DNA of 64,000 nt, from the NCBI RefSeq assembly GCF_000969415.1, contig NZ_JZEX01000046.1, positions 1-64,000 of the forward strand, written 5' to 3'. The notes under the pieces are model-generated. The model was not told where the DNA came from, did no database searches, and saw only the letters and a list, made by a program, of their open reading frames with translations. Positions 16,519 to 25,341 of the stretch are shown here, piece by piece. This stretch comes from Devosia geojensis (lineage in GTDB: Bacteria; Pseudomonadota; Alphaproteobacteria; Rhizobiales; Devosiaceae). The stretch's first letter is position 1. Each line of letters begins with the position of its first letter. The position numbers were made by a program, and so were the translations under genes.

Positions 16519-19233
16519 CTAGACAACTGTCTCCCTGAGCAGCGGCAGCGTCACGCGGAAGCATGCGCCGCGCTTCGTGCCGTCGACCAGCTCCAGCGTG
16601 CCGTTCATGCGCGCAACGATCTGCCGGCTGATGGCAAGACCCAGACCTGCGCCGGATTGGTCCGGGCCGGCCTGCCGGCCGCGATAGAACTTTTCGAAGA
16701 TCTTGCTGTAATCGGCCTTGGCGATGCCGGGGCCGTTGTCGCTGACCTCGATGCAATACTCGCCGTTCTCGACCCGGGAGGAGACGGTCACCTCCGGCGC
16801 TTCGGCGCTGTTGTACTTGATGGCGTTGCTGATGAGGTTGATCAACACCTGTCCCAGCCGGTCGGGGTCGGCCGCCACGGTTGCGGCTTCGGCTCGGCTC
16901 GCGAAGCGCACCTCCATCCCCCGCTGCCGGGCGAGCGCATCGCATACCTGCACCGCCTGGTCGAGCGCCGCTTCCGCGTCGACCGGCTGGTTCTCCCAAC
17001 CGCGCTCGCCCCGTTCCAGCGCCGAGAGGTCGAGGATCTCGTCGAGCAGCGTCGTCAGGCGCAGGCTCTCCTTGTGGATCGTGGAGATGAATTTCTCCCG
17101 CTCGGCGCCCTTCAACTCACCGGTGTCGAGCAGGATTTCCGAGAAGGCGCGGATGGCGGTCATCGGGGTCCTGACCTCATGGCTCACCTGGCTCAAAAAG
17201 TCGTCCTTGGCCTGGTCGAGGTCGCGCAGCTGCCGGTTGGCGATCTCCAGTTGCTCGGCGGTCGAGCGCAGCTCCGCCGAGGTCTTTTCGAGGCGCTGGG
17301 AATATTCGATGGCCTGCTGCGTCTCGTCGGCCATCTGCATCACTTCCTCGAGCGAAATGGCGTCGCCCGAAACGACCTTGGAGAGCATCACATGCGCCGA
17401 GGCCGCGCCGATCGAGCCGGCAAGCTCGCGCTCCAGTCGCCCGATGAAGGCGGGACTCGGCTCGATATCGGTCCAGAGCCGCCCGGTGTCGCTCGCCTCG
17501 GCGCTGAAGAGGGCCACGGCCCGCTCGTCGCCGAGGACGCGCTGGGCAACGAAGAAGAGGTCATTGGCGGTCGCCGAGCCGCGGATGAAACTTTGCCCCG
17601 AGCCGCCCGGCCGGCCGAAGACGTTGACGAAGAGGTTGGCCTGCAGCCGCTCCAGCGCCGAGCGATTGGTGAGGAGCGAGACGATGGCGAGGGTCGCGCA
17701 GTTGAGGAAGAGGCTCCAGAACACCGCGTGCACCAGCGGGTCGAGCCCTTCGAGCCCGAAGAGCGCCTCGGGCCGCAGCCACGATATACTCCACGGCCCC
17801 TCGGCCATGATGGCGGCGACCGTCGCCGAAGAGGATTGGAAGGAAGGCATGAAGCTCGACCATGCCCACACGACGAAGCCGACGGCGACCGCTGCCGTTG
17901 CCGCCTTGATCGAGGCCTCGCGCCAAAAGAGCGCGGCAAGGATCGCCGGCAGGAACTGCGCGACGCCGGCAAACGAGATGAGCCCGATGGGCGCCAATGC
18001 GTCGGAATCGCGCGTCATGAAGAAGTAGGTGAAGCCGAGGCCGAGGATGAGGACGATGGAGAACCGGCGCGAGTTGAGCAGCAGCCGGCTGACCCCGCGC
18101 CCATTGCCCGAGCGCGCATCGGCGGCGAGCCGCAGCACCATGGGCATGACGATGTGGTTGGAGACCATGATCGAGAGCGCGATGGATTCGACGATGATCA
18201 TCGAGGTTGCCGAGGAGAACCCGCCGATGAAGGCGAAGAGCGCCAGCCAGTCCTGGCCGGCCGAGAGGGGGAGCGTGAGGACGAACATGTCGGGGTTGGC
18301 GCCCGCCGGCATGGCGGTCAGGCCATAAAGCGCGATCGGCAGCGTGAAGAGGCTCATCGCCAGCATGTAGAGCGGGAACGCCCAGGAGGCGGCGCGCAGG
18401 TGGTTCTCGTCGGAGTTCTCGACGACGGTGATCTGGAACTGGCGCGGCAGGCAGATGATGGCGGCGAACGAGAGGAGGTTCATCGCCACCCAGCGCGTGC
18501 CGAAGGTATCGCTCGAATAGGTGTCGATGCCCCTGGCCTCGGCGGTGGCGAAGATCGGCTCGAACCCGCCGCCGGCATAGAGGACGAAAAGCCCGACGGC
18601 GATGAAGGCGGTCAATTTCACCACCGCCTCGAAGGCGATGGCGGCGACGACGCCGTGGTGCTGCTCCTTGGCATCGACATTGCGCGTGCCGAAAAGGATG
18701 GTGAAAAGCGCCATGCCCGCTGCGACGCCGAAAGCGAGGCCGACCTCGTCGATGCCGGCGAGCCGCCCGCGCGCCATCTCGGAGGTGCCGGCGATCGCCT
18801 GGATCGAAGAGGTCACGGCTTTGAGCTGCAGCGCGATATAGGGCGCGATGGCGATGACGGCGATGACCGTCACCAGCACCGCCAGCCGGCTCGACTTGCC
18901 GAAGCGTGAGGAGAGGAGATCGGCGACCGACGTGATGCGCTGCTCGTGGCTGATGCGCACGAGGCGCCGCAGGATAAACCACCAGCCGACGAAGACAATG
19001 GTCGGCCCCAGATAGATGGCGAGGTATTCGAGCCCGTCGCGCGCCGCCGAACCGACGGCGCCGTAGAACGTCCAGCTCGTACAGTAGACGGAGATCGAGA
19101 GCGTATAGACGAGCGGCGAGCGCAAGAGGCCGCCGGGGCGGTTGCGCGTGCGCCGGTCGCCCACATAGGCGATGAGGAAGAGGAGCCCGACATAGGCGAT
19201 GGCGGTGGCGATGACGAGGTCGGCCGAGAGCAT
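16519..19233 (-). CDS. Hybrid sodium/solute-symporter-like sensor histidine kinase
   Basis: This is a 904-residue membrane kinase. Residues about 1-520 form 12-13 membrane segments of the sodium:solute symporter fold (SPLVYTLSISVYCTSWTFYGAVG and repeated small-residue helices), as in the CbrA/NahK-like group. After a coiled linker (about 635-675) come the HisKA domain with phosphoacceptor His685 (SQVSHEVRTPM), the N-box LINLISNAIKYN, G1 SDNGPGIA, F-box KIFEKFYRG and G2 GAGLGLAIS. The start at 19233 overlaps the small upstream gene as ATGA. It probably senses a transported nutrient and phosphorylates the response regulator encoded two genes upstream. Confidence 0.92.
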   Translation of the reverse strand: MLSADLVIATAIAYVGLLFLIAYVGDRRTRNRPGGLLRSPLVYTLSISVYCTSWTFYGAVGSAARDGLEYLAIYLGPTIVFVGWWFILRRLVRISHEQRITSVADLLSSRFGKSSRLAVLVTVIAVIAIAPYIALQLKAVTSSIQAIAGTSEMARGRLAGIDEVGLAFGVAAGMALFTILFGTRNVDAKEQHHGVVAAIAFEAVVKLTAFIAVGLFVLYAGGGFEPIFATAEARGIDTYSSDTFGTRWVAMNLLSFAAIICLPRQFQITVVENSDENHLRAASWAFPLYMLAMSLFTLPIALYGLTAMPAGANPDMFVLTLPLSAGQDWLALFAFIGGFSSATSMIIVESIALSIMVSNHIVMPMVLRLAADARSGNGRGVSRLLLNSRRFSIVLILGLGFTYFFMTRDSDALAPIGLISFAGVAQFLPAILAALFWREASIKAATAAVAVGFVVWAWSSFMPSFQSSSATVAAIMAEGPWSISWLRPEALFGLEGLDPLVHAVFWSLFLNCATLAIVSLLTNRSALERLQANLFVNVFGRPGGSGQSFIRGSATANDLFFVAQRVLGDERAVALFSAEASDTGRLWTDIEPSPAFIGRLERELAGSIGAASAHVMLSKVVSGDAISLEEVMQMADETQQAIEYSQRLEKTSAELRSTAEQLEIANRQLRDLDQAKDDFLSQVSHEVRTPMTAIRAFSEILLDTGELKGAEREKFISTIHKESLRLTTLLDEILDLSALERGERGWENQPVDAEAALDQAVQVCDALARQRGMEVRFASRAEAATVAADPDRLGQVLINLISNAIKYNSAEAPEVTVSSRVENGEYCIEVSDNGPGIAKADYSKIFEKFYRGRQAGPDQSGAGLGLAISRQIVARMNGTLELVDGTKRGACFRVTLPLLRETVV

Positions 19234-19466
19234 CAGCCGTCGCGCCCCATCGCGTCGGAGGAGGGCGGATCGGCCGGCATGACCCGAGCGAGAAGGACCG
19301 CGCCGAGGACGAGCGCGGCCCAGACGGCGAAAAGGTAGATCACCTCGACCGGCAGGCCGAAGGCGCGGGTGCGCCATTGGAAGAGCCCGGTCAGCGGCGG
19401 CATCATGGCGATGAGCCCGGCAAGGGTGAGGACGAAGGCGGCGCTGATACGCTTGCCGCGATCCAC
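19233..19466 (-). CDS. Small two-helix membrane protein coupled to the sensor kinase
   Basis: This 77-residue protein has two hydrophobic segments (AAFVLTLAGLIAMMPPLTGLF and VIYLFAVWAALVLGAVLLARV). The GTG start at 19466 is supported by GGAGAGG seven bases upstream on the minus strand; a longer ATG start at 19493 has no such site and would overlap the regulator gene. Its stop overlaps the kinase start (ATGA). Small membrane partners commonly precede symporter proteins, so it may assist folding or sensing by the kinase's transporter domain. I cannot name the family with confidence. Confidence 0.75.
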   Translation of the reverse strand: MDRGKRISAAFVLTLAGLIAMMPPLTGLFQWRTRAFGLPVEVIYLFAVWAALVLGAVLLARVMPADPPSSDAMGRDG

Positions 19467-19470
19467 TTGC

Positions 19471-19854
19471 CTACCTCTCCCCGACCTGCTCACCGAGCAG
19501 CTGCCTCACGGCGCTGATCACCTCGGCGTTGGCATAGGGCTTGGTCACGAACGCGTCGGCCTTCAATTCATCGGCGATGCGCCGGTCCTGCGCCTGTCCC
19601 TTGGCGGTCAGCACGAGGACCGGCAGGTCCTTGAGGCCTTCGCTCATGCGGATCTGCTTCAAGACCTCGAAGCCGCTGCGCTTCGGGAGCATCACGTCGA
19701 GCAGCAGCATGCGCGGTTGCAGCCGCCGCACCGCCTCGACGACGGCCTCGCCGTCGGTGACCGAGCCGATGGTCCAGCCCGCCCGCCGCAGGATGAAGTC
19801 GAGCGCTTCCAATATGCTCGGCTCGTCCTCGGCGATGAGAACGTCTATGGCCAC
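19471..19854 (-). CDS. Single-domain response regulator (receiver only)
   Basis: This is a 127-residue CheY-like receiver. Acidic pocket AEDEP near residues 9-12, phosphoacceptor Asp53 in LLLDVMLPKRSG, Thr83 in VLTAKG and Lys105 in VTKPY are all present. No DNA-binding output domain follows. The GTG at 19854 is preferred because GGGGGGA lies about 7 bases upstream and the receiver begins immediately; a longer ATG frame adds unconserved residues. It heads the operon regulator, small membrane protein, kinase. Signal output must pass to another protein, or it works as a phosphate sink. Confidence 0.9.
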   Translation of the reverse strand: MAIDVLIAEDEPSILEALDFILRRAGWTIGSVTDGEAVVEAVRRLQPRMLLLDVMLPKRSGFEVLKQIRMSEGLKDLPVLVLTAKGQAQDRRIADELKADAFVTKPYANAEVISAVRQLLGEQVGER

Positions 19855-19988
19855 TCTGTTTCCCCCCACGGAGCATTCTTGGGAAGTGGAAGCCACTTTC
19901 CGGTTTGAGAATGCGACCAACAGAAAGTTCCGGTTCCTCCTCCCGGAACATCTTTCATAAAAGCGCAATCAACGCTGCGCGCCAAGCG

Positions 19989-21572
19989 TCATGCGAAAAT
20001 GCCCTCGCCGCCGGGCGCCAGCGGCGCCTCCTGTCGGCTGGTGCACTCGGCCCGGGTGCAGAGGCGACAGGCTGGACCCACGGGCACGTCGGCGCGATGA
20101 TCGGTGAGGTCGAGCCCGGTCCCATAGACCGTGCGGTCGGCGTGGAGCGCATCGCAGGCAAGCATCACCGAGATCGGCATCGCCTGGTCGGCAAAGCCCG
20201 CGACCCGGCGCGAAACCGTGCGGGCGATGAAGAGGTAACGCGAGCCGTCCGCGAACCGCACCATCTGCCGCACGGTCGCGTCGGGCGCGCGGAACGCGGC
20301 ATAGATCGCCCAGAGCGGACAGGCGTGGCCGCTGTTGGGCAGCAGCAGGCCGGGCAGGGGAAAGTGCTTGGTGAGGCGCCCGGCCGGGTCCGAGCGCAGG
20401 AACCCGAACGGCACGCCGCTGGCATTGGGCCGGCGCAGCGTCACCAGCCGGTGCGCCACCTGCTCGAAGCTTGCCCGGTAGGTCTCGCGCAACGCATCGA
20501 TGTCGTAGCGCGCCGCCTCCGCATCGGCAAGGAACCGGTCGTAGGGAAAGACCACCGCTCCGGCGAAATACGAGGAGAGCGCCCGGTGGGCGAGGGTGTG
20601 CGCGGGAACGCTCGTCAGGATCGGCGAGGCGACCTCGGCGTCGATCGCGGCCGGATCCGCCATCTGGCAGTAGAGCCGGGCGAGCTGGAACTGGCGGGTA
20701 GCAAGCGTGGTGGTGTTGCGGAACCAGACGGTGCGGGTGCCGGGATCATAGCCATGCTGGCCCGGCCAGCCGCGCGCGTCGCGGTCCTGCATATGCCCCA
20801 ATCGCACACCGACCCGGAAACGCTCGCCGAGCGCGCGGATGAGTGTCGCCTCGCCGAAAGGGCCGATTTCGTCGAGCTCGGCGCGCACCGCATCGGCTGC
20901 TGCTTCGAGGCGGGGGAAATAATTGTCGGACGCAAAGATCAAATCATCGAGCTCACGACGCGGCACCGCCGAGCGGCGGCCGTCGCTTGCCTGGTCGAAC
21001 TGGCCGATGAGATTGCGCGCGACCGCAGTCAGCCCTCGCGTCTCGCGCCCGATTGCGGAGACGAACCGGCGGCGCTCGTTCTCTTCGAGGTCGGCGACGT
21101 CCTCGAGGATTTCGGCGCTCGAGCGGACGGCGGTGATGCCTGAGAGCACCTGGTGCAGAAGCTCGGACAACAGCGGATCGGCGCGCAGCCGGTCGGCATA
21201 GGCTTCGCTGGCAGCGCTCGCCGCGCCATAGGCCCGGTGCAACCGCACGATCGCCTGCGCCACCGCCGGGTTCTGCGCCACGAGATCGCGCGCCTGCACA
21301 GCGCCCAGCCCCGAGCCCACCAGTACCGGATCGGCGAAGGCCTCCTCGATCTCGTGGATCAGCCGGTGTTCGCTCTCGCCGGTCAGCTCCCCGACCTCGA
21401 TGTCGAGTTCCTCGGCGATCCGCCGCAGGAGCGTTCCGCCGACCTCGCGCTTGTTGGCCTCGATGAGGTTGAGATAGCTCGCCGAGATGCCGGCACGGCG
21501 CGCCAGGCCCACCTGCGAGAGCCCGAGCGCTTTTCTGCGCGAGCTGATGCGGATGCCGATCGGCGCGCGCAT
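19989..21572 (-). CDS. XRE-family regulator with IrrE-like and DUF2083 domains (ScfR/RamB-like)
   Basis: This 527-residue protein begins with an XRE helix-turn-helix (IGIRISSRRKALGLSQVGLARRAGISASYLNLIE), then an IrrE/ImmA-like middle and a cysteine-bearing DUF2083-type C-terminus (GHACPLWAIYAAFR; GPACRLCTRAECTSR). Members control short-chain acyl-CoA metabolism in several bacteria. The ATG at 21572 has GGGAGGA upstream on the minus strand. The HEXXH-type peptidase motif is not evident. A TGTCAA-N4-TTGACA palindrome covers its own 5-prime region. It diverges from the HAAT transporter, which it may regulate. Confidence 0.85.
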   Translation of the reverse strand: MRAPIGIRISSRRKALGLSQVGLARRAGISASYLNLIEANKREVGGTLLRRIAEELDIEVGELTGESEHRLIHEIEEAFADPVLVGSGLGAVQARDLVAQNPAVAQAIVRLHRAYGAASAASEAYADRLRADPLLSELLHQVLSGITAVRSSAEILEDVADLEENERRRFVSAIGRETRGLTAVARNLIGQFDQASDGRRSAVPRRELDDLIFASDNYFPRLEAAADAVRAELDEIGPFGEATLIRALGERFRVGVRLGHMQDRDARGWPGQHGYDPGTRTVWFRNTTTLATRQFQLARLYCQMADPAAIDAEVASPILTSVPAHTLAHRALSSYFAGAVVFPYDRFLADAEAARYDIDALRETYRASFEQVAHRLVTLRRPNASGVPFGFLRSDPAGRLTKHFPLPGLLLPNSGHACPLWAIYAAFRAPDATVRQMVRFADGSRYLFIARTVSRRVAGFADQAMPISVMLACDALHADRTVYGTGLDLTDHRADVPVGPACRLCTRAECTSRQEAPLAPGGEGIFA

Positions 21573-21587
21573 CGCTTCCTCCCGTTC

Positions 21588-21603
21588 TGTCAACGAATTG
21601 ACA
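21588..21603. promoter_or_regulatory. Candidate operator between the ScfR-like regulator and HAAT transporter
   Basis: TGTCAA (21588-21593) and TTGACA (21598-21603) form inverted arms around CGAA. On the plus strand TTGACA could also be a -35 box for the transporter. The position, 16 bp before the regulator start, fits autorepression. Confidence 0.5.
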
Positions 21604-21751
21604 GTTTTTCCTCACTCCAAGATCAATAATTTACAGAATTTTCCTTTGAATACAAATGATTATTGCGAAGCTTTTTTCACGAGCGGATAGTTTCGCGGCA
21701 GCGAGTGCTTTGGCAGAGAACCGGGCCCCGCGACATTGGAGGAGGGACTTA
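21604..21751 (+). promoter_or_regulatory. AT-rich leader of the HAAT transporter operon
   Basis: This leader is strikingly AT-rich compared with its surroundings and includes TTTACAGAATTTT and the palindrome TTTGAATACAAA (21646-21657). No gene is supported; it is the likely promoter and regulator-binding zone for the transporter. GGAGG at 21739-21743 is the ribosome site of the binding-protein gene. Confidence 0.5.
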
Positions 21752-23107
21752 ATGACTTATTCCAGGAAGGGGATGAGCCGCCGCACGCTCATCAAGACGG
21801 GTCTCGCGGGCGTACTGGCGACCGGCGTCTCGCCCATGATCTTCACGCGCGGCGCCTGGGCGCAGGAGTTCTGCAACAATCCCACCGGAGACACCGTCAC
21901 CATCGGCCTCAACCTGCCGCTTTCAGGTGCCTATGCCGAGGAGGGCGCCGACGAGCAGAAGGCCTATCAGCTCGCCGTCCAGCACCTCAATGGCGAGGGC
22001 GACGGCGGGCTCATCAACGTGCTGACCCCATCCGCCCTCAAAGGCAACGGCGTCCTCGGCAAGAAGGTGGCGTTCGTCACGTCCGACAGCCAGACCAAGG
22101 CGGACGTGGCGCGCGCCGGCGCTACCCGCATGATCGAGCGCGACGGCGCCATTATGATCACCGGCGGCTCGTCCTCGGCCGAGGCGGTGGCGGTGCAGGG
22201 CCTCTGCCAGGAGATGGGCGTCATCTTCATGGCGGGCCTGACGCACTCCAACGACACCACCGGCAAGGACAAGAAGCGCTACGGCTTCCGCCACTTCTTC
22301 AATGCCTACCAGTCCGGCATCGCGCTCGGGCCCGTGCTTGGCCAGGAATACGGAGCCGACCGGCGCGCCTATCATCTGACCGCCGACTACACCTGGGGCT
22401 GGACGCAGGAGGAATCGATCAAAGCCGCGACCGAGGCGTTGGGCTGGGAGACGGTACAGGCCGTCCGCACGCCGCTCGGCGCCGCCGACTTCTCGCAGTA
22501 CCTGACGCCCGTGCTCAATTCCGGCGCGGACGTCTTGATCCTCAACCACTACGGCAACGATATGGTGAACTCGTTGACGCAAGCAGTGCAGTTCGGCCTG
22601 CGCGACCGCCAGGCCAACGGCAAGACGTTCGAGATCGTCACGCCCCTCATCTCGGAGCTGATGGCCAAGGGCGCCGGCGAGAACGTCAAGGGCATCTTCG
22701 GCACGTCCAACTGGCACTGGAACCTTCAGGATCCGGGCACCGTCGCCTTCACCAAATCGTTCGGCGCCGCCTATGGCTCGCCGCCGTCGCAGGCGGCCCA
22801 CACCGCCTATGTGCAGACGCTCCTCTATGCCGATGCGGTCGAACGCGCCGGCACCTTCTATCCGCCCGAGGTCATCAAGGCGCTGGAAGGTTTCGAATTC
22901 GACGGTATGGGCAACGGCGCGACGCTCTACCGGGCCGACGACCACCAGTGCATGAAGTCCGTGCTGGTCGTGCGCGGCAACGAGAGCCCGACGAGCCAGT
23001 TCGACGTCCTCAACGTTGTGCGCGAAGTGCCGCGCGAGGAGGTCGACTACGACCCGACCATCTTCGGCGGCGAACTCGGCCCGGCTGAACCCGCACCGAT
23101 GTGCTGA
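21752..23107 (+). CDS. HAAT-family ABC transporter substrate-binding protein with Tat-like signal
   Basis: This is a 451-residue periplasmic binding protein of the branched-chain amino acid (LivK/UrtA/AmiC) superfamily, seen in DTVTIGLNLPLSGAYAEEGADEQKAYQLAV, ITGGSSSAEAVAVQGLCQEMGV and ADYTWGWTQEESIKA. The N-terminus MSRRTLIKTGLAGVLATG carries a twin-arginine-like SRRTLIK motif before a hydrophobic stretch ending near AWAQ, so it may be exported folded. The ATG at 21752 has GGAGG upstream. A stem-loop follows before the permease genes. Ligand is unassigned; amides, urea or amino acids are typical of the family. Confidence 0.9.
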   Translation: MTYSRKGMSRRTLIKTGLAGVLATGVSPMIFTRGAWAQEFCNNPTGDTVTIGLNLPLSGAYAEEGADEQKAYQLAVQHLNGEGDGGLINVLTPSALKGNGVLGKKVAFVTSDSQTKADVARAGATRMIERDGAIMITGGSSSAEAVAVQGLCQEMGVIFMAGLTHSNDTTGKDKKRYGFRHFFNAYQSGIALGPVLGQEYGADRRAYHLTADYTWGWTQEESIKAATEALGWETVQAVRTPLGAADFSQYLTPVLNSGADVLILNHYGNDMVNSLTQAVQFGLRDRQANGKTFEIVTPLISELMAKGAGENVKGIFGTSNWHWNLQDPGTVAFTKSFGAAYGSPPSQAAHTAYVQTLLYADAVERAGTFYPPEVIKALEGFEFDGMGNGATLYRADDHQCMKSVLVVRGNESPTSQFDVLNVVREVPREEVDYDPTIFGGELGPAEPAPMC

Positions 23108-23115
23108 TGCATTGA

Positions 23116-23141
23116 GCGGCTCGCCCGTCCGGGCGGGCCGC
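23116..23141 (+). terminator. Intercistronic stem-loop after the HAAT binding-protein gene
   Basis: GCGGCTCGCCCG (23116-23127) pairs with CGGGCGGGCCGC (23130-23141) with one G-U pair and a minimal loop. No U-run follows, so mRNA stabilisation of the binding-protein transcript is likelier than full termination. Confidence 0.6.
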
Positions 23142-23161
23142 ATGCCCTCGGGGGTTAGGCC

Positions 23162-24193
23162 ATGTTCGAAGTCATCCTGCTTCAGTTCGTCAACGGGCTC
23201 GACAAGGGCGGCGCCTATGCGCTGATCGCTCTCGGCCTGACGCTGGTGTTCGGCACACTGGGCGTCGTCAATTTCGCCCATGGCGCGCTCTTCATGCTTG
23301 GCGCCTTCTGCGCCGTCACCTTCCAGAAGCTCATCACGCTCGAGACCGTCACGGTCGACCCGACCCAGCTTTCCCCCTGGGGCACGCCGGTCGAGGTGCG
23401 CGAGCCTTTGGTGCAGGCCTGGCTCGGCGATTTCGGCGCGGTGCTCGTCAACTATTCGGTGCCGTTCTCGCTGCTGCTCGCGATCCCCGTGATGCTCATC
23501 GTCGGCATCGTCATGGAGCGCGGCCTCATCAAGCATTTCTACAAGCGCCCGCATGCCGAGCAGATCCTCGTCACCTTCGGCCTTGCCATCGTGCTACAGG
23601 AGATCGTCAAGGCGATCTTCGGGGCCAATCCCATTCCCCAGCCGGTGCCGGCGGACCTGCGCGGCGCCGCCGATATCGGCGCCATGATCGGCCTGACGCC
23701 CGGGATCATCACCTATCCCATCTGGCGGTTGGTCTATTTCCTCTTTTCCGCCGTCGTCATCGCCGCGGTCTTCGCGTTCCTGCGTTTCACCACCTTCGGC
23801 ATGGTGGTGCGCGCCGGCATGGCCGACCGCGAGACGGTCGGGCTCCTCGGCATCAATATCGACCGGCGCTTCACCATCATGTTCGGGCTCGCCGCCGTCG
23901 TCGCCGGCATGGCCGGGGTGATGTACACGCCCCTCCTGCCGCCCAATTATCACCTCGGCATGGACTTCCTCGTCCTCTCCTTCGTGGTGGTCGTCGTCGG
24001 CGGCATGGGGTCGCTGCCGGGGGCAGTCGCGGCCGGATTCCTGCTCGGCATCCTGCAGTCCTTTGCCTCGATGACGCAGGTCAAGGCGCTGGTGCCCGGC
24101 ATCGACCAGATCATAATCTATCTCGTCGCCGTCGTCGTGCTGCTGGTGCGTCCGCGCGGGCTCATGGGCCGGCGCGGCGTGATGGAGGCGTGA
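23162..24193 (+). CDS. HAAT ABC transporter permease, LivH-like
   Basis: This is a 343-residue inner-membrane permease of the LivH family: FVNGLDKGGAYALIALGLTLVFGTLGVVNFAHGALFMLGAF at the start is the family hallmark, and FVVVVVGGMGSLPGAVAAGFLLGIL near the C-terminus is the conserved loop. It lies 54 bp after the binding protein and 3 bp before its partner permease. It imports the unidentified amide or amino-acid-like ligand. Confidence 0.93.
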   Translation: MFEVILLQFVNGLDKGGAYALIALGLTLVFGTLGVVNFAHGALFMLGAFCAVTFQKLITLETVTVDPTQLSPWGTPVEVREPLVQAWLGDFGAVLVNYSVPFSLLLAIPVMLIVGIVMERGLIKHFYKRPHAEQILVTFGLAIVLQEIVKAIFGANPIPQPVPADLRGAADIGAMIGLTPGIITYPIWRLVYFLFSAVVIAAVFAFLRFTTFGMVVRAGMADRETVGLLGINIDRRFTIMFGLAAVVAGMAGVMYTPLLPPNYHLGMDFLVLSFVVVVVGGMGSLPGAVAAGFLLGILQSFASMTQVKALVPGIDQIIIYLVAVVVLLVRPRGLMGRRGVMEA

Positions 24194-24196
24194 GGC

Positions 24197-25330
24197 ATGA
24201 ATACCGCCCTCATCTCGCGCAACGACCTGCTGCTGTTTCTCGGCTTCACCATCGCCGTGCTCGCCATGCCCATCTGGCTGCAGCCGTTCGGCGCGGCTTA
24301 CCCGGATCTGATGCAGCGCTTCGCCATCTACGGCATCTTTGCGCTGGGCTTTAACATCCTCTTCGGGCTGACCGGGTACCTGAGCTTCGGCCACGCCGCC
24401 TTCTTCGGCGTCGGCTCCTACGCGGCGGTCTGGTCGTTCAAGCTCCTGACCATGGACGCTGTCCCGGCGCTCGTCTTCGCCGTCGTCATCGCTGGGCTCT
24501 TCGCCCTCGTCATCGGTTATGTGAGCCTGCGGCGCTCGGGCATCTACTTCTCCATCCTGACCCTCGCCTTTGCCCAGATGAGCTACAATCTTGCCTATTC
24601 GGTGCTGACCCCGATCACCAATGGCGAGACCGGCCTGCAGCTGACCCTCGCCGATCCGCGCCATCTCGACAGAATGATGGGCGTCACCGGCGGGTCGCCG
24701 ACGCTCTTCGGCCAGCCGCTTTTCGGCTATGCCGGCTTCTATTTCTGCGCCGGTCTGCTGATCGTCGCCTTCTTCATCGCCCAGCGCATCACCGGCTCCC
24801 CGTTCGGCATGATGCTCAAGGCCATCAAGTCGAACCAGACGCGCATGCACTATACCGGCTTCAATACCCGTCCCTATGCGCTCGCCGCCTTCGTCATCTC
24901 GGGCATGTACGCGGGGCTCGCCGGCGCGATGCTCGCCATAACCGATCCGCTGGCCGGGGCCGAGCGTATGCAGTGGACCGCCTCGGGCGAGGTGGTGCTG
25001 ATGACCATCCTCGGCGGCGTCGGCACGCTCGTCGGCCCGGTCCTCGGCGCCTGGATCATCAAGTATTTCGAGAACATCTTCTCGGCCTTCAACGAGGGCA
25101 TCCTGCACCGCACCTTCGCCTTCCTGCCCGACGGCGTCGAGGACGTGGTGGTGACCGTCACCAGCAAGTTCGTCGGCGAGGGCTGGCACCTGACCCTCGG
25201 CCTCGTCTTCGTGCTGATCGTCGTCTTCCTGCCCGGCGGCATCATGGAAGGGGTGCGGCGGCTCTTCAACTGGGCCCGCCGGCCCGCGTCCGTCGGCCGC
25301 GCCAGCCCGCGCACGCAACCGGCCGAGTAG
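24197..25330 (+). CDS. HAAT ABC transporter permease, LivM-like
   Basis: This is a 377-residue LivM-type permease: [22 protein letters not shown], a basic cytoplasmic loop [19 protein letters not shown] and [22 protein letters not shown] are diagnostic. It starts 3 bp after the LivH-like gene and ends with a proline/arginine-rich tail. It forms the second half of the channel. Confidence 0.93.
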   Translation: MNTALISRNDLLLFLGFTIAVLAMPIWLQPFGAAYPDLMQRFAIYGIFALGFNILFGLTGYLSFGHAAFFGVGSYAAVWSFKLLTMDAVPALVFAVVIAGLFALVIGYVSLRRSGIYFSILTLAFAQMSYNLAYSVLTPITNGETGLQLTLADPRHLDRMMGVTGGSPTLFGQPLFGYAGFYFCAGLLIVAFFIAQRITGSPFGMMLKAIKSNQTRMHYTGFNTRPYALAAFVISGMYAGLAGAMLAITDPLAGAERMQWTASGEVVLMTILGGVGTLVGPVLGAWIIKYFENIFSAFNEGILHRTFAFLPDGVEDVVVTVTSKFVGEGWHLTLGLVFVLIVVFLPGGIMEGVRRLFNWARRPASVGRASPRTQPAE

Positions 25331-25341
25331 GGGAGGCAGCA

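Noticed and set aside
16657-18909. 750-codon plus-strand frame opposite the sensor kinase
   Set aside because: Low-complexity Arg/Glu/Asp-rich shadow. The minus strand carries intact HisKA and HATPase motifs.
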